A DNA stretch of 64,000 bases from Thermoplasmatales archaeon (GCA_014874365.1 JACWAH010000019.1:100647-164646); one strand, 5' to 3'. Counted from the first letter of the stretch, positions 35,183 to 44,535 are shown. Program-made: numbers and translations. Notes: generated by a model not told the origin, from the letters alone.

Positions 35183-35950
35183 TCAATCTCCCCTGTATTC
35201 TGTGCAGAACCTGGAAAGGAAGTTCATTTCGTCCTCAGATAGCGTCGAAGGAACTATAACCGACACCGGAGGACTGGGCTCTACGGCATTTAAAAGTGGA
35301 AGTTTTCCGTAGACAATGGACTGGTATCTGCTTCCCACCCTGGATCCCACGATAATCAGCGTTCTGTCATTAATTGTCCTGTCGTTTGTCCTTCTGGAAA
35401 CGCTGATCAGGTTGTCGTACAGTATTGAGGAGGGCATGGTCTTGCCATCCTTCAAGTCGAGAAGCAACAAGGTGTGGAACCCGGCCTTGAGGTTCGCTAC
35501 AAGCTTCTTGTATGGGCTGGTGGGATTGAAGTTTTCACTGTTGAAAGGAATAGATACAGGCGGTCCCATTTTGTACACAGAGAGGCCACAAATCGCGGGG
35601 AATGCTGAAATGATCGAAGCGTTACTGATAACCTGTACTTTAACGCCCATTTCCATGGCCCTATACCTGAGCATATTGTGTGTTGTCGCACTGATCGGGT
35701 CTCCAACGATTAGCAGTGCCACCTGCTTACTCTCCGATTCCGAAATTACGCTTTCAACCTCTTCAATGTCCCTCCTTGCAAGTTCGACTACAGGCAGGCC
35801 ATATGCAGATTCATAGTCCCTGGAATCAAAACCTGATTGGAAAGATGTGTAACGTTCAATGTACACCTTATCACATTTTTTCAGGGTCTCCCTGCCCTCC
35901 ACTGTAATTGAATCAGGACCAGATAATCCTACTCCGATCAGGAAAAGCAA
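35183..35950 (-). CDS. dphB: Diphthine synthase DphB
   Basis: A tetrapyrrole-methylase-fold enzyme that methylates the histidine-derived side chain of elongation factor 2 in diphthamide synthesis. LFLIGVGLSGPDSITVEG, LLIVGDPISATTH, VISNASIISAFPAICGLSVYKMG and LLLLDLKDGK match the family. The frame extends to 35974 inside eno, but a TTG at 35950, one base after the eno stop, gives the normal start LLFLIGVGL; this start is preferred (256 residues). It is co-transcribed behind eno. Confidence 0.92.
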   Translation of the reverse strand: MLFLIGVGLSGPDSITVEGRETLKKCDKVYIERYTSFQSGFDSRDYESAYGLPVVELARRDIEEVESVISESESKQVALLIVGDPISATTHNMLRYRAMEMGVKVQVISNASIISAFPAICGLSVYKMGPPVSIPFNSENFNPTSPYKKLVANLKAGFHTLLLLDLKDGKTMPSSILYDNLISVSRRTNDRTINDRTLIIVGSRVGSRYQSIVYGKLPLLNAVEPSPPVSVIVPSTLSEDEMNFLSRFCTEYRGD

Positions 35951-35951
35951 T

Positions 35952-37166
35952 TCAGTCCCTGAGCTCTTCCTCAATCCTTACAAGTTCGTTTAACTTGGCA
36001 GTTCTTTCGCCGCCGATAGTGCCTGTTTTTATGAACTCAGAACCGAATGCAACCCCCAGGTGGGAAATGAACTCATCGGTTGTTTCTCCACTCCTGTGGG
36101 AAATTGCCGTTTTCCAGCCGGAAGATGTTGCAAGATTGACTGCGTCCCAGGTGTCAGACAGTGTTCCTATCTGGTTGACCTTTATCAGAACAGCATTTCC
36201 AGCCTTCATTTTTATTCCCTTTTCCAGCCTTTTTGCATTGGTAGTGTAGATGTCATCTCCCACTATCAGCGCTTCGGAACCCACTTTTCTGGTAATCTCG
36301 GCAAATCCCTCAAAATCATGTTCCTCCATCGGGTCCTCAATGAAGTAAAAACCATGCGATTTCACCAGCGAACAGGCATAATCAATCTGTTCATCCCTGC
36401 TCAGATGATTCTCTTTGTATTTGTATTTCTTGCCATCGAAGAAGTTGCTTGCCGCAAAATCCACGCCAAGTATGACCTTGACTTTGTGTTCGCTTTCTAC
36501 TTCATGCGCCGCAGTTTTAATGATGTCAATTGCAACATCATCATCGATGCTTGCTGTCCAGGCCTTTTCATCCCCTAACCCAATACTGAAATCCTTGAAC
36601 ATTTCCCTCAAGGCGATTCCAATCTTTCTGTGCACAATGGAGTTGAGAGTAATGCTCTCAAGAACGGTCTTTCCAACCGAGGAGACCATGAACTCCTGTA
36701 CTGTAGTGCCGTTCTTGCTATGTGCTCCCCCGCCGATCACGTTACCGATAGGCTTTGGGATTTCAGACCTGAGGAAACCCCCCACATATCTATATAAGGG
36801 TATGCCGAGGCTGTTTGCTGCGGCCTTTGCCAGTGATACAGATAACGCAGTGGCCAGGTTTCCCCCTATCTCGGAAAAGTTGTCCGTTCCGTCCACTTCC
36901 CTAAGCAGCCTGTCGAAACCCTTCTGGTCAAGGGCATCAAATCCCAATATTTTCTTCTTTATCCTGGATTCGAATAATCGAACACTCGAGTCCACCCCGC
37001 CTGCGGGATAGGCTAAAGCTTCAGTTTCCCCGGTACTCGCACCTGCAGGGGCAGAACATCTTCCCGTGGAATATGGAAGAACAATGTCTGTTTCTACCGT
37101 TTGATTCCCCCTGGAATCCAGTACTTTCCTGACCGAAGCATCCCGAATCTTGAATTCATCGTCCAT
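35952..37166 (-). CDS. eno: Enolase
   Basis: A 404-residue glycolytic enzyme turning 2-phosphoglycerate into phosphoenolpyruvate. [22 protein letters not shown], the metal-site segments [32 protein letters not shown], the catalytic Lys in [14 protein letters not shown], and [17 protein letters not shown] are all present. TATA CTTTATAT (37189-37196, minus) lies 26 bases before the ATG. dphB follows directly. Confidence 0.97.
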   Translation of the reverse strand: MDDEFKIRDASVRKVLDSRGNQTVETDIVLPYSTGRCSAPAGASTGETEALAYPAGGVDSSVRLFESRIKKKILGFDALDQKGFDRLLREVDGTDNFSEIGGNLATALSVSLAKAAANSLGIPLYRYVGGFLRSEIPKPIGNVIGGGAHSKNGTTVQEFMVSSVGKTVLESITLNSIVHRKIGIALREMFKDFSIGLGDEKAWTASIDDDVAIDIIKTAAHEVESEHKVKVILGVDFAASNFFDGKKYKYKENHLSRDEQIDYACSLVKSHGFYFIEDPMEEHDFEGFAEITRKVGSEALIVGDDIYTTNAKRLEKGIKMKAGNAVLIKVNQIGTLSDTWDAVNLATSSGWKTAISHRSGETTDEFISHLGVAFGSEFIKTGTIGGERTAKLNELVRIEEELRD

Positions 37167-37447
37167 GAGTTATAATCGTTGGTAGGAATATAAAGCCAGA
37201 GGTAACTCAATTCGAGAAAAGCAACAAGGGAAATACATAAGCCGAAAAGTGGTCGTATTATTCCAGGAATTAAAATTTACTAATTCCTTCTGCGCAACGT
37301 GACAAATTCGCCATCTAAGTGTATTTTTGGCAAAATGTGGTAATCAAGCATTCTGCCGATAATTTCATAAATAACGCAGCTGTCAACAAGCCTTACCTGG
37401 CAATGTAAATAACCACTGATTTTAAACTGCGGAGATCATTCAGGTGC

Positions 37448-37969
37448 ATGGCTCTTTTTTCTCTTGGAGATCGAACGCCGAAGATCGACGAATCAAGTTA
37501 TATAGCAGAATCAGCAACCGTAATTGGAAATGTGCATATTGGAAAGAAAGTCTGGGTCGGCCCCGGTGCCACTCTCAGGGGAGATTACGGAGAAATCTTT
37601 GTTGGAGACTTCACTGCCATAGAGGAAAATTGCGTCCTTCATGCGAGACCGGGAGAGAGATGCGAAATTGGTGATCATGTAACGATAGGCCATGGCTCTA
37701 TTATTCATACGGGAAAGGTTGGGAACTGGGCTGTCATCGGTATGGGAGCGATCGTATCCGACTTCGCAGAAGTGGGAAAGTGGTCTGCGGTTGGCGAAGG
37801 AGCGGTGGTGAAGAACAAGGATCACATCCCCGATGAGGCAATCGCAGTTGGGTTGCCTGCCAAGGTAATCGGAAAGGTTTCTGAGGAATACAAGAGGTTA
37901 TGGACAGAATACAAGGAGAGGTACAATAATTTCGCGTCTGAATACAAGGAAATAAAGAAACTCAGTTAG
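37448..37969 (+). CDS. Gamma-class carbonic anhydrase-like hexapeptide protein
   Basis: A 173-residue left-handed beta-helix of hexapeptide repeats (IGNVHIGKKVWVGPGATLRGD onward) with His in VLHARPGE and in IGHGSIIHTG, the three positions that bind zinc in gamma carbonic anhydrases. It ends in a C-terminal helix (LWTEYKERYNNFASEYKEI). The enzyme would hydrate CO2; many family members have not been shown active. A TATA-like element is centred near 37421. It stands alone. Confidence 0.88.
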   Translation: MALFSLGDRTPKIDESSYIAESATVIGNVHIGKKVWVGPGATLRGDYGEIFVGDFTAIEENCVLHARPGERCEIGDHVTIGHGSIIHTGKVGNWAVIGMGAIVSDFAEVGKWSAVGEGAVVKNKDHIPDEAIAVGLPAKVIGKVSEEYKRLWTEYKERYNNFASEYKEIKKLS

Positions 37970-38160
37970 AGATTCTGTTTGATAGGGTACTGGCTCATGG
38001 GACGCTATCATCAGTAAGGAATTCTAATATCCATCGAGCTGACCATCGAGCATTATTAAAATGCTCTAAATTTATATATTCATCGTCAAATGATAAACAA
38101 AAAATTAATCCAACCGGTATTGAATAACTATTTTCAACTGCATGGAACCTGTATTCCACT

Positions 38161-38466
38161 CTACCGTTTTGCCATTTCCCCGATGACCGGGATACTTATG
38201 TTCTTGCCGTTGTATGCCTGGAATCCAACATAAACTCCATATAACCAAAGGAGGATGGTAAAGATGTAAGCTATGTATCTTACTGGAGGAATTAAAACGA
38301 ATGAAAAGACCGATATCACAGTTATCAGGATTCCAAGGAATATGGCCTGCAAGGAGTGAAATCTAAGTGTACTGTTCTTGTTGTCATTGTACAAGTAAAC
38401 TATTATGCCTGAAAGCCAGGTGAGCAGGTATGCAAATATTAGCAATATTTTGTTTTCCTCGTTCAT
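38161..38466 (-). CDS. DUF4870-like small membrane protein
   Basis: A 101-residue protein with three hydrophobic helices (about 7-25, 40-60, 65-85) and the pattern KILLIFAYLLTWLSGIIVY...NSTLRFHSLQAIFLG, which is typical of DUF4870/TIGR-type proteins. Function unknown. Start ATG 38466. Confidence 0.72.
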   Translation of the reverse strand: MNEENKILLIFAYLLTWLSGIIVYLYNDNKNSTLRFHSLQAIFLGILITVISVFSFVLIPPVRYIAYIFTILLWLYGVYVGFQAYNGKNISIPVIGEMAKR

Positions 38467-38519
38467 GAATACCCTCTACTTTTATTTCAATCAACTAAAT
38501 TTCAATAATCTTGGAACGA

Positions 38520-38666
38520 TCATTTGTCAAGTTTTCTCTTGAGATCTGCAATCTCCTGCCTGACATTTTTATCCAAGGGGTTTTTCTTGGACTTAGCCTC
38601 AAGTTCCGCAATCTTATTCTCAATGCTCTTCTTTTTCCTGTCAAGGTCTCTTTTACCAAGTCCCAT
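38520..38666 (-). CDS. Small 48-residue helical protein
   Basis: The frame MGLGKRDLDRKKKSIENKI...DLKRKLDK is almost entirely charged helix with coiled-coil-like Leu/Ile spacing. A TATA box AATATAATAG (38686-38695, minus) is centred 25 bases before the ATG, the same leaderless layout as the core genes here, which supports a real gene despite its size. No family recognised; it may act by binding a protein or nucleic acid. Confidence 0.6.
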   Translation of the reverse strand: MGLGKRDLDRKKKSIENKIAELEAKSKKNPLDKNVRQEIADLKRKLDK

Positions 38667-38837
38667 TATGATAAATCAAATGGAACTATTATATTTCTCT
38701 CTTTCAAGTCGCTTCAATAAATCTGATATTTCCTTTCATAATCAGTTTGGATTAAAACAGGGCAGGGATTCAGTAGCGATGAGTTAAAACTGAACCACTG
38801 CCACTAGTATATTTCCAATTCAGCTATTATAAACAGT

Positions 38838-39200
38838 CTATTTCCTCAGGTTTTCAATCAACCTGGAATACTCATCCTGAGTTATCTCCCCCCTTGCAAA
38901 ACGCAATTTAACAACCTCTTCAGGAGTAACATTGACATTGGCAGGATTCCCACCAAGTGGCTGTGCTGCGGATTCCACGAGGTAATAGATGAACAACAGA
39001 ACAAATACTAAAGCTATGACTCCGATAATTGGCATTACTAGTCCCATTCCGTAATACCCAACACCCATCATTCCAAAAGTACCATAATTTCCGCTTGAAT
39101 ATCCATTTCCAAATAGTACAGCCATTATTATGGAGACAACGGCGACGATCGCTACCAATCCTACAAGTACCCAAATAAGGTTTTCCATCTTTCTTTCCAT
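38838..39200 (-). CDS. SHOCT-domain membrane protein, paralogue B
   Basis: 120 residues from MERKMENLIWV: two membrane helices with a Gly/Tyr/Asn loop (GYSSGNYGTFGMMG), then a linker and the SHOCT motif RFARGEITQDEYSRLIENL. It is collinear with paralogue A at 4430-4804. The start is set by that match; a longer frame to 39245 would run through the palindrome. It follows a membrane-bound winged-helix regulator gene on the same strand. Unlike paralogue A it has no cupredoxin behind it. Confidence 0.8.
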   Translation of the reverse strand: MERKMENLIWVLVGLVAIVAVVSIIMAVLFGNGYSSGNYGTFGMMGVGYYGMGLVMPIIGVIALVFVLLFIYYLVESAAQPLGGNPANVNVTPEEVVKLRFARGEITQDEYSRLIENLRK

Positions 39201-39237
39201 AGAAGTAATAATGCTGGAACAGTTCTTAAGGTTCATA

Positions 39238-39251
39238 TGAAACATGTTTCA
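39238..39251. promoter_or_regulatory. 14-bp palindrome TGAAACATGTTTCA (operator candidate, site 2)
   Basis: Identical to the palindrome at 4842-4855. It lies between the stop of the winged-helix regulator gene and the SHOCT gene, again exactly 37 bases before the ATG. The regulator is the obvious candidate to bind it. Confidence 0.7.
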
Positions 39252-39254
39252 GGT

Positions 39255-39809
39255 TCAGGTGGATTTGTATTCAGAAAGCACTATTTCATTGGTCACGCCC
39301 TTTCTCACTCTGAGGATTACTCCCTTGTTCTCCAGGGAAGTGATCGCACGTGAAATTGTTGCTTTGGATTTGCCCATCGAATTAACAATGGAACTCTGGA
39401 GCATCGTGTTTCCATTATCCCTGATTGCTTCTACTATTTCGTTCTCTATATCTGTAAGAAAGTTTCGATCCGTGTCAGGTGTATTTTGGCCTTTCTCCAG
39501 TTGTTTTGAAATAATTGTCGGCTGCGAAATGACAATCCTGCGCTTTTCAAGATATCCAGTAAACAGCGGGTAAGTCCGCAAGATTCCTCTCAGGGAAATC
39601 GCTGTTATTACTATATTTGTAATCAGGACAGATAAGGACAGTAGGAAGAAAGCTGTAGTTACCTTCCAGCCGATATACATCAAGACAAAAATTACCGTAC
39701 CAGTCGTCATAACTATTGCAAGCGAAAGCAGCATAGAAATGGAGTAGAATAAAAGCGTCCTGAATGGACTTCCACCGTCTGTCGAGGTACGTGTGCTTCT
39801 CGTCTTCAT
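39255..39809 (-). CDS. Membrane-anchored winged-helix transcription regulator
   Basis: 184 residues. Two membrane helices (about 20-45 and 50-75) come first, then a linker and a C-terminal MarR/ArsR-like winged helix at about 118-184: FLTDIENEIVEAIRDN, a recognition region SIVNSMGKSKATISRAITSLENKGVI, and a wing VRKGVTNEIVL. The layout (sensor in the membrane, DNA-binding part in the cytoplasm) suits an envelope or metal/redox sensor. The SHOCT gene and palindrome lie directly downstream; self-regulation cannot be judged. Confidence 0.78.
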   Translation of the reverse strand: MKTRSTRTSTDGGSPFRTLLFYSISMLLSLAIVMTTGTVIFVLMYIGWKVTTAFFLLSLSVLITNIVITAISLRGILRTYPLFTGYLEKRRIVISQPTIISKQLEKGQNTPDTDRNFLTDIENEIVEAIRDNGNTMLQSSIVNSMGKSKATISRAITSLENKGVILRVRKGVTNEIVLSEYKST

Positions 39810-40035
39810 TTGTTCTGTCTCTGCAAACCTCCCTACCGGAAGTTCCCTCTTAACGTTTACCAGAGCTTCAGTGTGCCAGCGGGTCTGCCTTGCAACTGAA
39901 TTTGACCGCTTAATTATAGTAAATACCTTACTTGTAAGCCTTGAAAAACAACAGCGGCGTCACTTCCCCAGGTAAAACACTTACAACTCCAGAGTTAGAT
40001 CACATTCTTATTCATCCGGATTGATATCTTCCAGC

Positions 40036-40824
40036 ATGGTAATTGACTGGATTTACATGGTTCCGCATGGAGATGAAATTATAGACTTACCTTCAGAAGG
40101 TGGGACAATAATGAACTCCAAAATTAAGAAGCTAGCCGCAGTCGATGAGTCAGATACGATTGTTGTGCTTTCCCCGCATGGGCTAACTCTTCCCAGGAAT
40201 TTCTCTATTATCAATACTGAGTGGTTTTATGCCGATACCCACCTGAAAAAAATTACTATTTCCGGCGAATGGAAAAATGATCGTGAGTTAACTGAACAAA
40301 TTTCCTCTTTGGCTGATAGTTTCACAGAAGAGGCCAGATTTATCACATATTCCGGCGAAATGTCGAGGTTCCCCATGGATTTCGGAACCGCTATCCCACT
40401 TCATTTCTTTAAGAGAAAACCTGTTGTGATGATGGGTCAGTCAAGAATGCCTGACCGGCAAAAACTCATCAATTTTGGCAAGGAGCTGGTCAAGATTTGC
40501 GAAAAACAGGAAAAGAAAATAGGAATTATCATAAGCGCCGACCAGGCTCACACACATTCTGAAACAGGACCGTACGGGTTCTCGCCAGATGCAGTAAAAT
40601 ACGAAAAGGTTGTAAAAGATTGCCTGGTAAAAGGTTCACTTGAAGAATTGACTAAGATCGATGAAAGCATTGTAAAGAATGGTAAGCCAGACAGCTTCTG
40701 GAACCTTTGTGTTCTACATGGGATGTTACTGGAGAAAAATTGGAAAATTGTATTCGATTATGGATACGTGGAAGTATATTTTGGAATGATGCTAGCCCAT
40801 TCTTCAAAATCGTTGGAATCATGA
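40036..40824 (+). CDS. LigB-like (class III extradiol dioxygenase fold) protein
   Basis: About 262 residues. IDWIYMVPHGDEII carries the N-terminal PHGDE/D segment, VVLSPHGL a second His, GTAIPLHFF a third, and IIISADQAHTHSETGPYGF the family's late segment. Such proteins share fold with MEMO and aromatic ring-cleavage enzymes. The window also holds a full AmmeMemoRadiSam set at 52-54 kb, a system with which LigB-like proteins are linked, so it may act there. Start ATG 40036 is preferred over TTG 40021 owing to a TATA-like element centred at about 40008. Confidence 0.75.
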   Translation: MVIDWIYMVPHGDEIIDLPSEGGTIMNSKIKKLAAVDESDTIVVLSPHGLTLPRNFSIINTEWFYADTHLKKITISGEWKNDRELTEQISSLADSFTEEARFITYSGEMSRFPMDFGTAIPLHFFKRKPVVMMGQSRMPDRQKLINFGKELVKICEKQEKKIGIIISADQAHTHSETGPYGFSPDAVKYEKVVKDCLVKGSLEELTKIDESIVKNGKPDSFWNLCVLHGMLLEKNWKIVFDYGYVEVYFGMMLAHSSKSLES

Positions 40825-40956
40825 ATCTGTTGTTTTCATCCAACTGGCAAATTCCATAAATTTCCATTCCAGTAATTTATTTCCACAGCAACTGATAAGC
40901 CATATTAACTCTAAATTCAATGAGCATTTATTTATCCTACTCTAACATTTAAGAAA

Positions 40957-41949
40957 GTGCTTGGACTGATTGGAGTCCTCCTGAGTTTTATATCCATTGT
41001 CATAGCTGGTTTTTTTGCCGGTTTCATTGGTTCCGTTACGGGTCTCGGAGGAGGGACGGTCCTTGTTCCCTTGCTTACACTGTTCTTTGGGGTGCCAATT
41101 ATCCTTGCAACCGGTGCAAGCCTGATTTCAACAATTGCGACTTCTGCAGGCTCAGCATCCGCTTTCACCAAACGAAAGATTGCGAATATCAAGATAGGAA
41201 TTGGCCTTGAAATGGCTACTACGATTGGGGCAGTTGTGGGAAGTTTCACGCTGTATTTTATAGATAAAGCGAACCTCTTATGGGTCATATTTGTGTTGTT
41301 TGGGACCGTCCTGTTATTTTCCCTTGTTCCGACAATTAAACGTTCCCTGGTAGAACTGCCTAAACAAATTCCACCGGACAGGAGTTCCGAAATTTTCCAG
41401 TTGAAAGGACAGTATTATGATCCAAGACTGAAAAGGGTGGTGGACTATTGCGGGGTCAGGTGGTACTACGGTGAGTTCGTAATGTTTTTTGCAGGATTTA
41501 TTTCCGGCCTGCTGGGAATCGGAAGCGGTGCACTGAAAGTGATGGGAATGGATTGGGCCATGAACCTGCCTATGAAAGTGACCACCACCACTAGCAATTT
41601 TATGATCGGGATCACCGCCGCAACCGGAAGCTCCATTTACTGGAAACTCGGTTATATTCAGCCATTCATCGCATCAGCCACCGCTATTGGTGTTGTTCTT
41701 GGTTCATATTTTGGTGCTAAGCTGCTGATGCGTCTCACTAACAAGGAAATAAGATGGCTTTTCTTCACAATACTTTCATTCCTGGGCTGGGCCATGATAT
41801 TCAGGGGGATTTCCAATTCGTCATATATTTCAATAAGTTATATACTGCAGAATCTCTATTCTGTATTCCTGTCGATCATACTGATATCAATAGCTTACTA
41901 TTGGCTGAAAAGGTCTAGAGGGGCCGCAAGAAATGAAAAAATGGGATAG
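40957..41949 (+). CDS. TauE/SafE-family anion permease (copy 1)
   Basis: A 330-residue membrane protein with two TauE/SafE halves: GFFAGFIGSVTGLGGGTVLVPLLTLFFGVPI and GFISGLLGIGSGALKVMGM, and TTTSNFMIGITAATGS. The family moves sulfite, sulfonates, thiosulfate and related anions. GTG start with a TATA-like ATTTATTTATC centred 26 bases upstream (leaderless). It overlaps the DUF1634 gene behind it by 17 bases. A second pair of the same kind lies at 43164-44416 on the other strand, beside the apr-sat operon; sulfite transport is inferred. Confidence 0.88.
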   Translation: MLGLIGVLLSFISIVIAGFFAGFIGSVTGLGGGTVLVPLLTLFFGVPIILATGASLISTIATSAGSASAFTKRKIANIKIGIGLEMATTIGAVVGSFTLYFIDKANLLWVIFVLFGTVLLFSLVPTIKRSLVELPKQIPPDRSSEIFQLKGQYYDPRLKRVVDYCGVRWYYGEFVMFFAGFISGLLGIGSGALKVMGMDWAMNLPMKVTTTTSNFMIGITAATGSSIYWKLGYIQPFIASATAIGVVLGSYFGAKLLMRLTNKEIRWLFFTILSFLGWAMIFRGISNSSYISISYILQNLYSVFLSIILISIAYYWLKRSRGAARNEKMG

Positions 41950-42310
41950 CGACATAGTTACCAGCATAATACTGCGCATCGGGGTAGTCTTGAGCGTTGC
42001 CTTTATTTTGACCGGTTTAGGTTTGCTGCTTGTCAGGAATGGATCCGATGGTTATACGCTTCAGCAGATTTCGGATTTTACAAGCAACCAGGTTACTTCA
42101 AGCAGCCTTCTTCCCGGAAATATATTTTACGGCATTCTCAGGTTGGATGGCTTGTATTTTATTTCCATGGGGCTGTGGACCCTCATCTTTACCCCTGTCA
42201 CAGTGGTTTTTGTGGCACTTTTCGATTTCGTAAGAGAAGGCAATGGGAGGTATGTATTGATGAGTGCAATTGTCCTTACCACTTTGCTATTTGCAATATT
42301 TATATTGTGA
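41933..42310 (+). CDS. DUF1634 membrane protein (copy 1)
   Basis: A 125-residue protein with three helices: VLSVAFILTGLGLLLV, the segment GILRLDGLYFISMGLWTLIFTPV, and YVLMSAIVLTTLLFAIFI. This matches DUF1634, which is commonly paired with TauE/SafE permeases. It is probably a subunit of, or helper for, the permease. Its start lies within the permease gene, showing translational coupling. Confidence 0.8.
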   Translation: MKKWDSDIVTSIILRIGVVLSVAFILTGLGLLLVRNGSDGYTLQQISDFTSNQVTSSSLLPGNIFYGILRLDGLYFISMGLWTLIFTPVTVVFVALFDFVREGNGRYVLMSAIVLTTLLFAIFIL

Positions 42311-42350
42311 AGGGGACTCATTTCATGAATAGTCAGGGAGGCTGATCAAG

Positions 42351-42362
42351 GCAACTAGTTGC
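42351..42362. promoter_or_regulatory. 12-bp palindrome GCAACTAGTTGC
   Basis: A perfect palindrome in the gap between the DUF1634 gene and the peroxiredoxin gene, about 185 bases before the latter's ATG. It may be a control site; there is no second copy seen. Confidence 0.25.
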
Positions 42363-42536
42363 ATCCATTACAGTCGCAGGGAGGTGTATTAGCTTTTACT
42401 GTTGCATCTAGCGGAAGATCGGCTGATTTCCCGCCGGGTTTGTCATGCAATATTTTGTTAAGGCAAACATTATTTATAAATATATCTTAGTAATAACTGT
42501 TATAAATTGATTCTTCAGTGAGTCAGAGTTGAAAAC

Positions 42537-43130
42537 ATGGAGGCAATAGTACCTGTAGAGGTTGTATACGATAACATTGAATCGAATGCCTATTTCCCGA
42601 AAGAAGACAGCATAAGAAGAGTGAAAATACCGGTTAAGGGAAGATGGACTGTACTGACATTCTATCCCGGTGATTTTACCTTCGTCTGTGCAACGGATAT
42701 TGAAGCATTCATGAATTCCTACGAGAAGTTCAAGCAGAATGATGCAGATGTGTATGCCATCAGCACTGACAGTGTTTTTTCACATAAAGGTTGGGCGCAG
42801 ACAAGCCCGAGAGTCCAAAAGAGTTCGATACCCATGATTGAGGATTTCAACAAAGAAATAACGAAGAGCTTTGGACTGCTGGATTACGCAACAGGCCAGG
42901 CAAGAAGGGCGGTAGTTATTCTTGACCCAAATGGGAAAGTGCAGTATCTTTCAGCCTTCAACAACGCCCTCGGTAAGGACGCGGAACATGTCCTGAACGC
43001 GTTTCTTGGACTGAAATTCATTGCAGACCACCCGGCGGGAGAAGGGCATGCGTGCGTCATCCCAGCTAATTGGAAAAGCGGCCAGGAGGCCCTTGATATA
43101 GACTTGGTAAAGGATATTGGGAAGCTTTAG
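42537..43130 (+). CDS. ahpC: AhpC/Prx1-type 2-Cys peroxiredoxin
   Basis: A 197-residue typical 2-Cys peroxiredoxin. The peroxidatic Cys51 sits in FYPGDFTFVCATDIEAF and the resolving Cys173 in GHACVIPANW. It reduces hydrogen peroxide and organic peroxides. An AT-rich promoter with TTATAAATT lies around 42500-42508. It sits between the two TauE/DUF1634 pairs, in a region rich in sulfur redox genes. No AhpF is adjacent. Confidence 0.92.
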   Translation: MEAIVPVEVVYDNIESNAYFPKEDSIRRVKIPVKGRWTVLTFYPGDFTFVCATDIEAFMNSYEKFKQNDADVYAISTDSVFSHKGWAQTSPRVQKSSIPMIEDFNKEITKSFGLLDYATGQARRAVVILDPNGKVQYLSAFNNALGKDAEHVLNAFLGLKFIADHPAGEGHACVIPANWKSGQEALDIDLVKDIGKL

Positions 43131-43163
43131 TTTGCCTCCTTATCCTCTTAAATTAAGGTTATT

Positions 43164-43556
43164 TCATAATTTGAAACATGCTTCCAATGGCCCGATAACC
43201 AGAAAACTTATTGCGATAACCACCGCAACGAACGCAGATATCACAACATACTTTCTGTCCCTATCGGAAATGAACTGAACCACGGTAATCCCAAGTCTTG
43301 AGACTGGGATCGCAATAAGGACAAGTATTCCCGAACCCATAAAGAAGTCCGCAATCTGGCCCTCACTGGTGCAAATTGTAAATGAGTTAAGCATGCTTGA
43401 GCCAAATCCGTCATTTGCAATCAGCAGAGTCAAAGGTGATTGTGCCTGGCTGCATAGGACTAAGATGATAATTGTGCCGCTGACCATCAATAAAGTGCTG
43501 GAAATGACGCCATAACAGAGTATTTTTTTAATTAATGAAGTCGTATCGCACTTCAT
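43164..43556 (-). CDS. DUF1634 membrane protein (copy 2)
   Basis: 130 residues with three to four helices; GSGILVLIAIPVSRLGITVVQF matches the central segment of copy 1. Its ATG overlaps the stop of the TauE gene by four bases. Sequence identity to copy 1 is modest, so the duplication is not recent. Confidence 0.75.
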   Translation of the reverse strand: MKCDTTSLIKKILCYGVISSTLLMVSGTIIILVLCSQAQSPLTLLIANDGFGSSMLNSFTICTSEGQIADFFMGSGILVLIAIPVSRLGITVVQFISDRDRKYVVISAFVAVVIAISFLVIGPLEACFKL

Positions 43557-44416
43557 ATTATTATCCCAACTCCCTTTAGAATCATTTCAATTCCGACAGC
43601 TACGATAACGAGGATGAACAGCGTTCGGATCAACGAGTTTTTGCTTCGGGTCATCAACTTTCTCCCATTGATTGAACCCAGCAGGATCCCGATTACAACA
43701 GGCGCAGAAAGTAAAGGGTATATGAATCCGCTCAGGTAGTATATGCCCACGCTAGCAGCGGCAGTTAATCCCAGCATCAAATTGCTCGTTGCTACTGACA
43801 CTTTCAACGGGAAGCGCATAATGCTGCTCATTGCTATGTTGTTGAATACTCCCCCTCCGATACCGAGCATTCCCGACAGGATTCCTGCGGAAAACATCAC
43901 TCCCAGACCGTGATAGACTTTCGTCGGGTGGTATTCTATTCTCTTCTTTTTCGTGTGATCATAATAAGAGGAATTTAACTCGAAATATTCTGCAACAGGA
44001 TCGTCTACTGACATTGCATGATCTTCCCTGTTCCTGGTAACGTACAGGTCAGAGGCACTTACCAGCATCACGACACCAAAGACCAGGAATACGACCCACT
44101 CATAACTGCTCCTGGATGCGTAAACGGTCGCTACTGCTCCGAGTACTGAACCTGTGGCCAGAACAGTCATAAGGAGCATCCCCGCCCTGTAATTTGCGGG
44201 AGAATCCTTGCCGTAAGCGATGAATCCTGCTCCGCTTGAAGTTGCGATAACCGCGATAAGGCTCGCTCCTGCAGCAATAGGGACGGGCACCCCGAACAGC
44301 AGAGTCAGAGCAGGTACTATTATGATCCCGCCACCAATACCTACAAGAGAACCCAGGAAGCCAGCACCAAAGGCAATCAATAGCATGAACACGAAATACT
44401 CCAGGAGGGAGATCAT
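43553..44416 (-). CDS. TauE/SafE-family anion permease (copy 2)
   Basis: A 287-residue protein with the two family signatures: GFLGSLVGIGGGIIIVPALT and GILSGMLGIGGGVFNNIAM, and ATSNLMLGLTAAASVGIYY. It follows aprB-aprA-sat-orf108 on the same strand after a gap of about 120 bases, so it may be read through from that operon. It should carry sulfite or a related anion; direction is not certain. Confidence 0.88.
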   Translation of the reverse strand: MISLLEYFVFMLLIAFGAGFLGSLVGIGGGIIIVPALTLLFGVPVPIAAGASLIAVIATSSGAGFIAYGKDSPANYRAGMLLMTVLATGSVLGAVATVYASRSSYEWVVFLVFGVVMLVSASDLYVTRNREDHAMSVDDPVAEYFELNSSYYDHTKKKRIEYHPTKVYHGLGVMFSAGILSGMLGIGGGVFNNIAMSSIMRFPLKVSVATSNLMLGLTAAASVGIYYLSGFIYPLLSAPVVIGILLGSINGRKLMTRSKNSLIRTLFILVIVAVGIEMILKGVGIII

Positions 44417-44535
44417 ATGTCAAACTCCTCTACCTGCATGAAACCGAAATGCAGCATGATTTTACACTCATGGTGGCATACCCACTTAATCCGGTTATAA
44501 GATATTGGACCCTGCAAGGGCCCAATCAAGTAAAT

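Noticed and set aside
38090..38230. Plus-strand short frame antisense to the DUF4870-like gene
   Set aside because: Its ATG lies too near the TATA-like sequence to be transcribed, and the frame mirrors the real gene.
43170..43184. Third copy of the TGAAACATGTTTCA palindrome (TTGAAACATGCTTCC)
   Set aside because: One arm is mismatched and it lies in the coding end of the DUF1634 gene.
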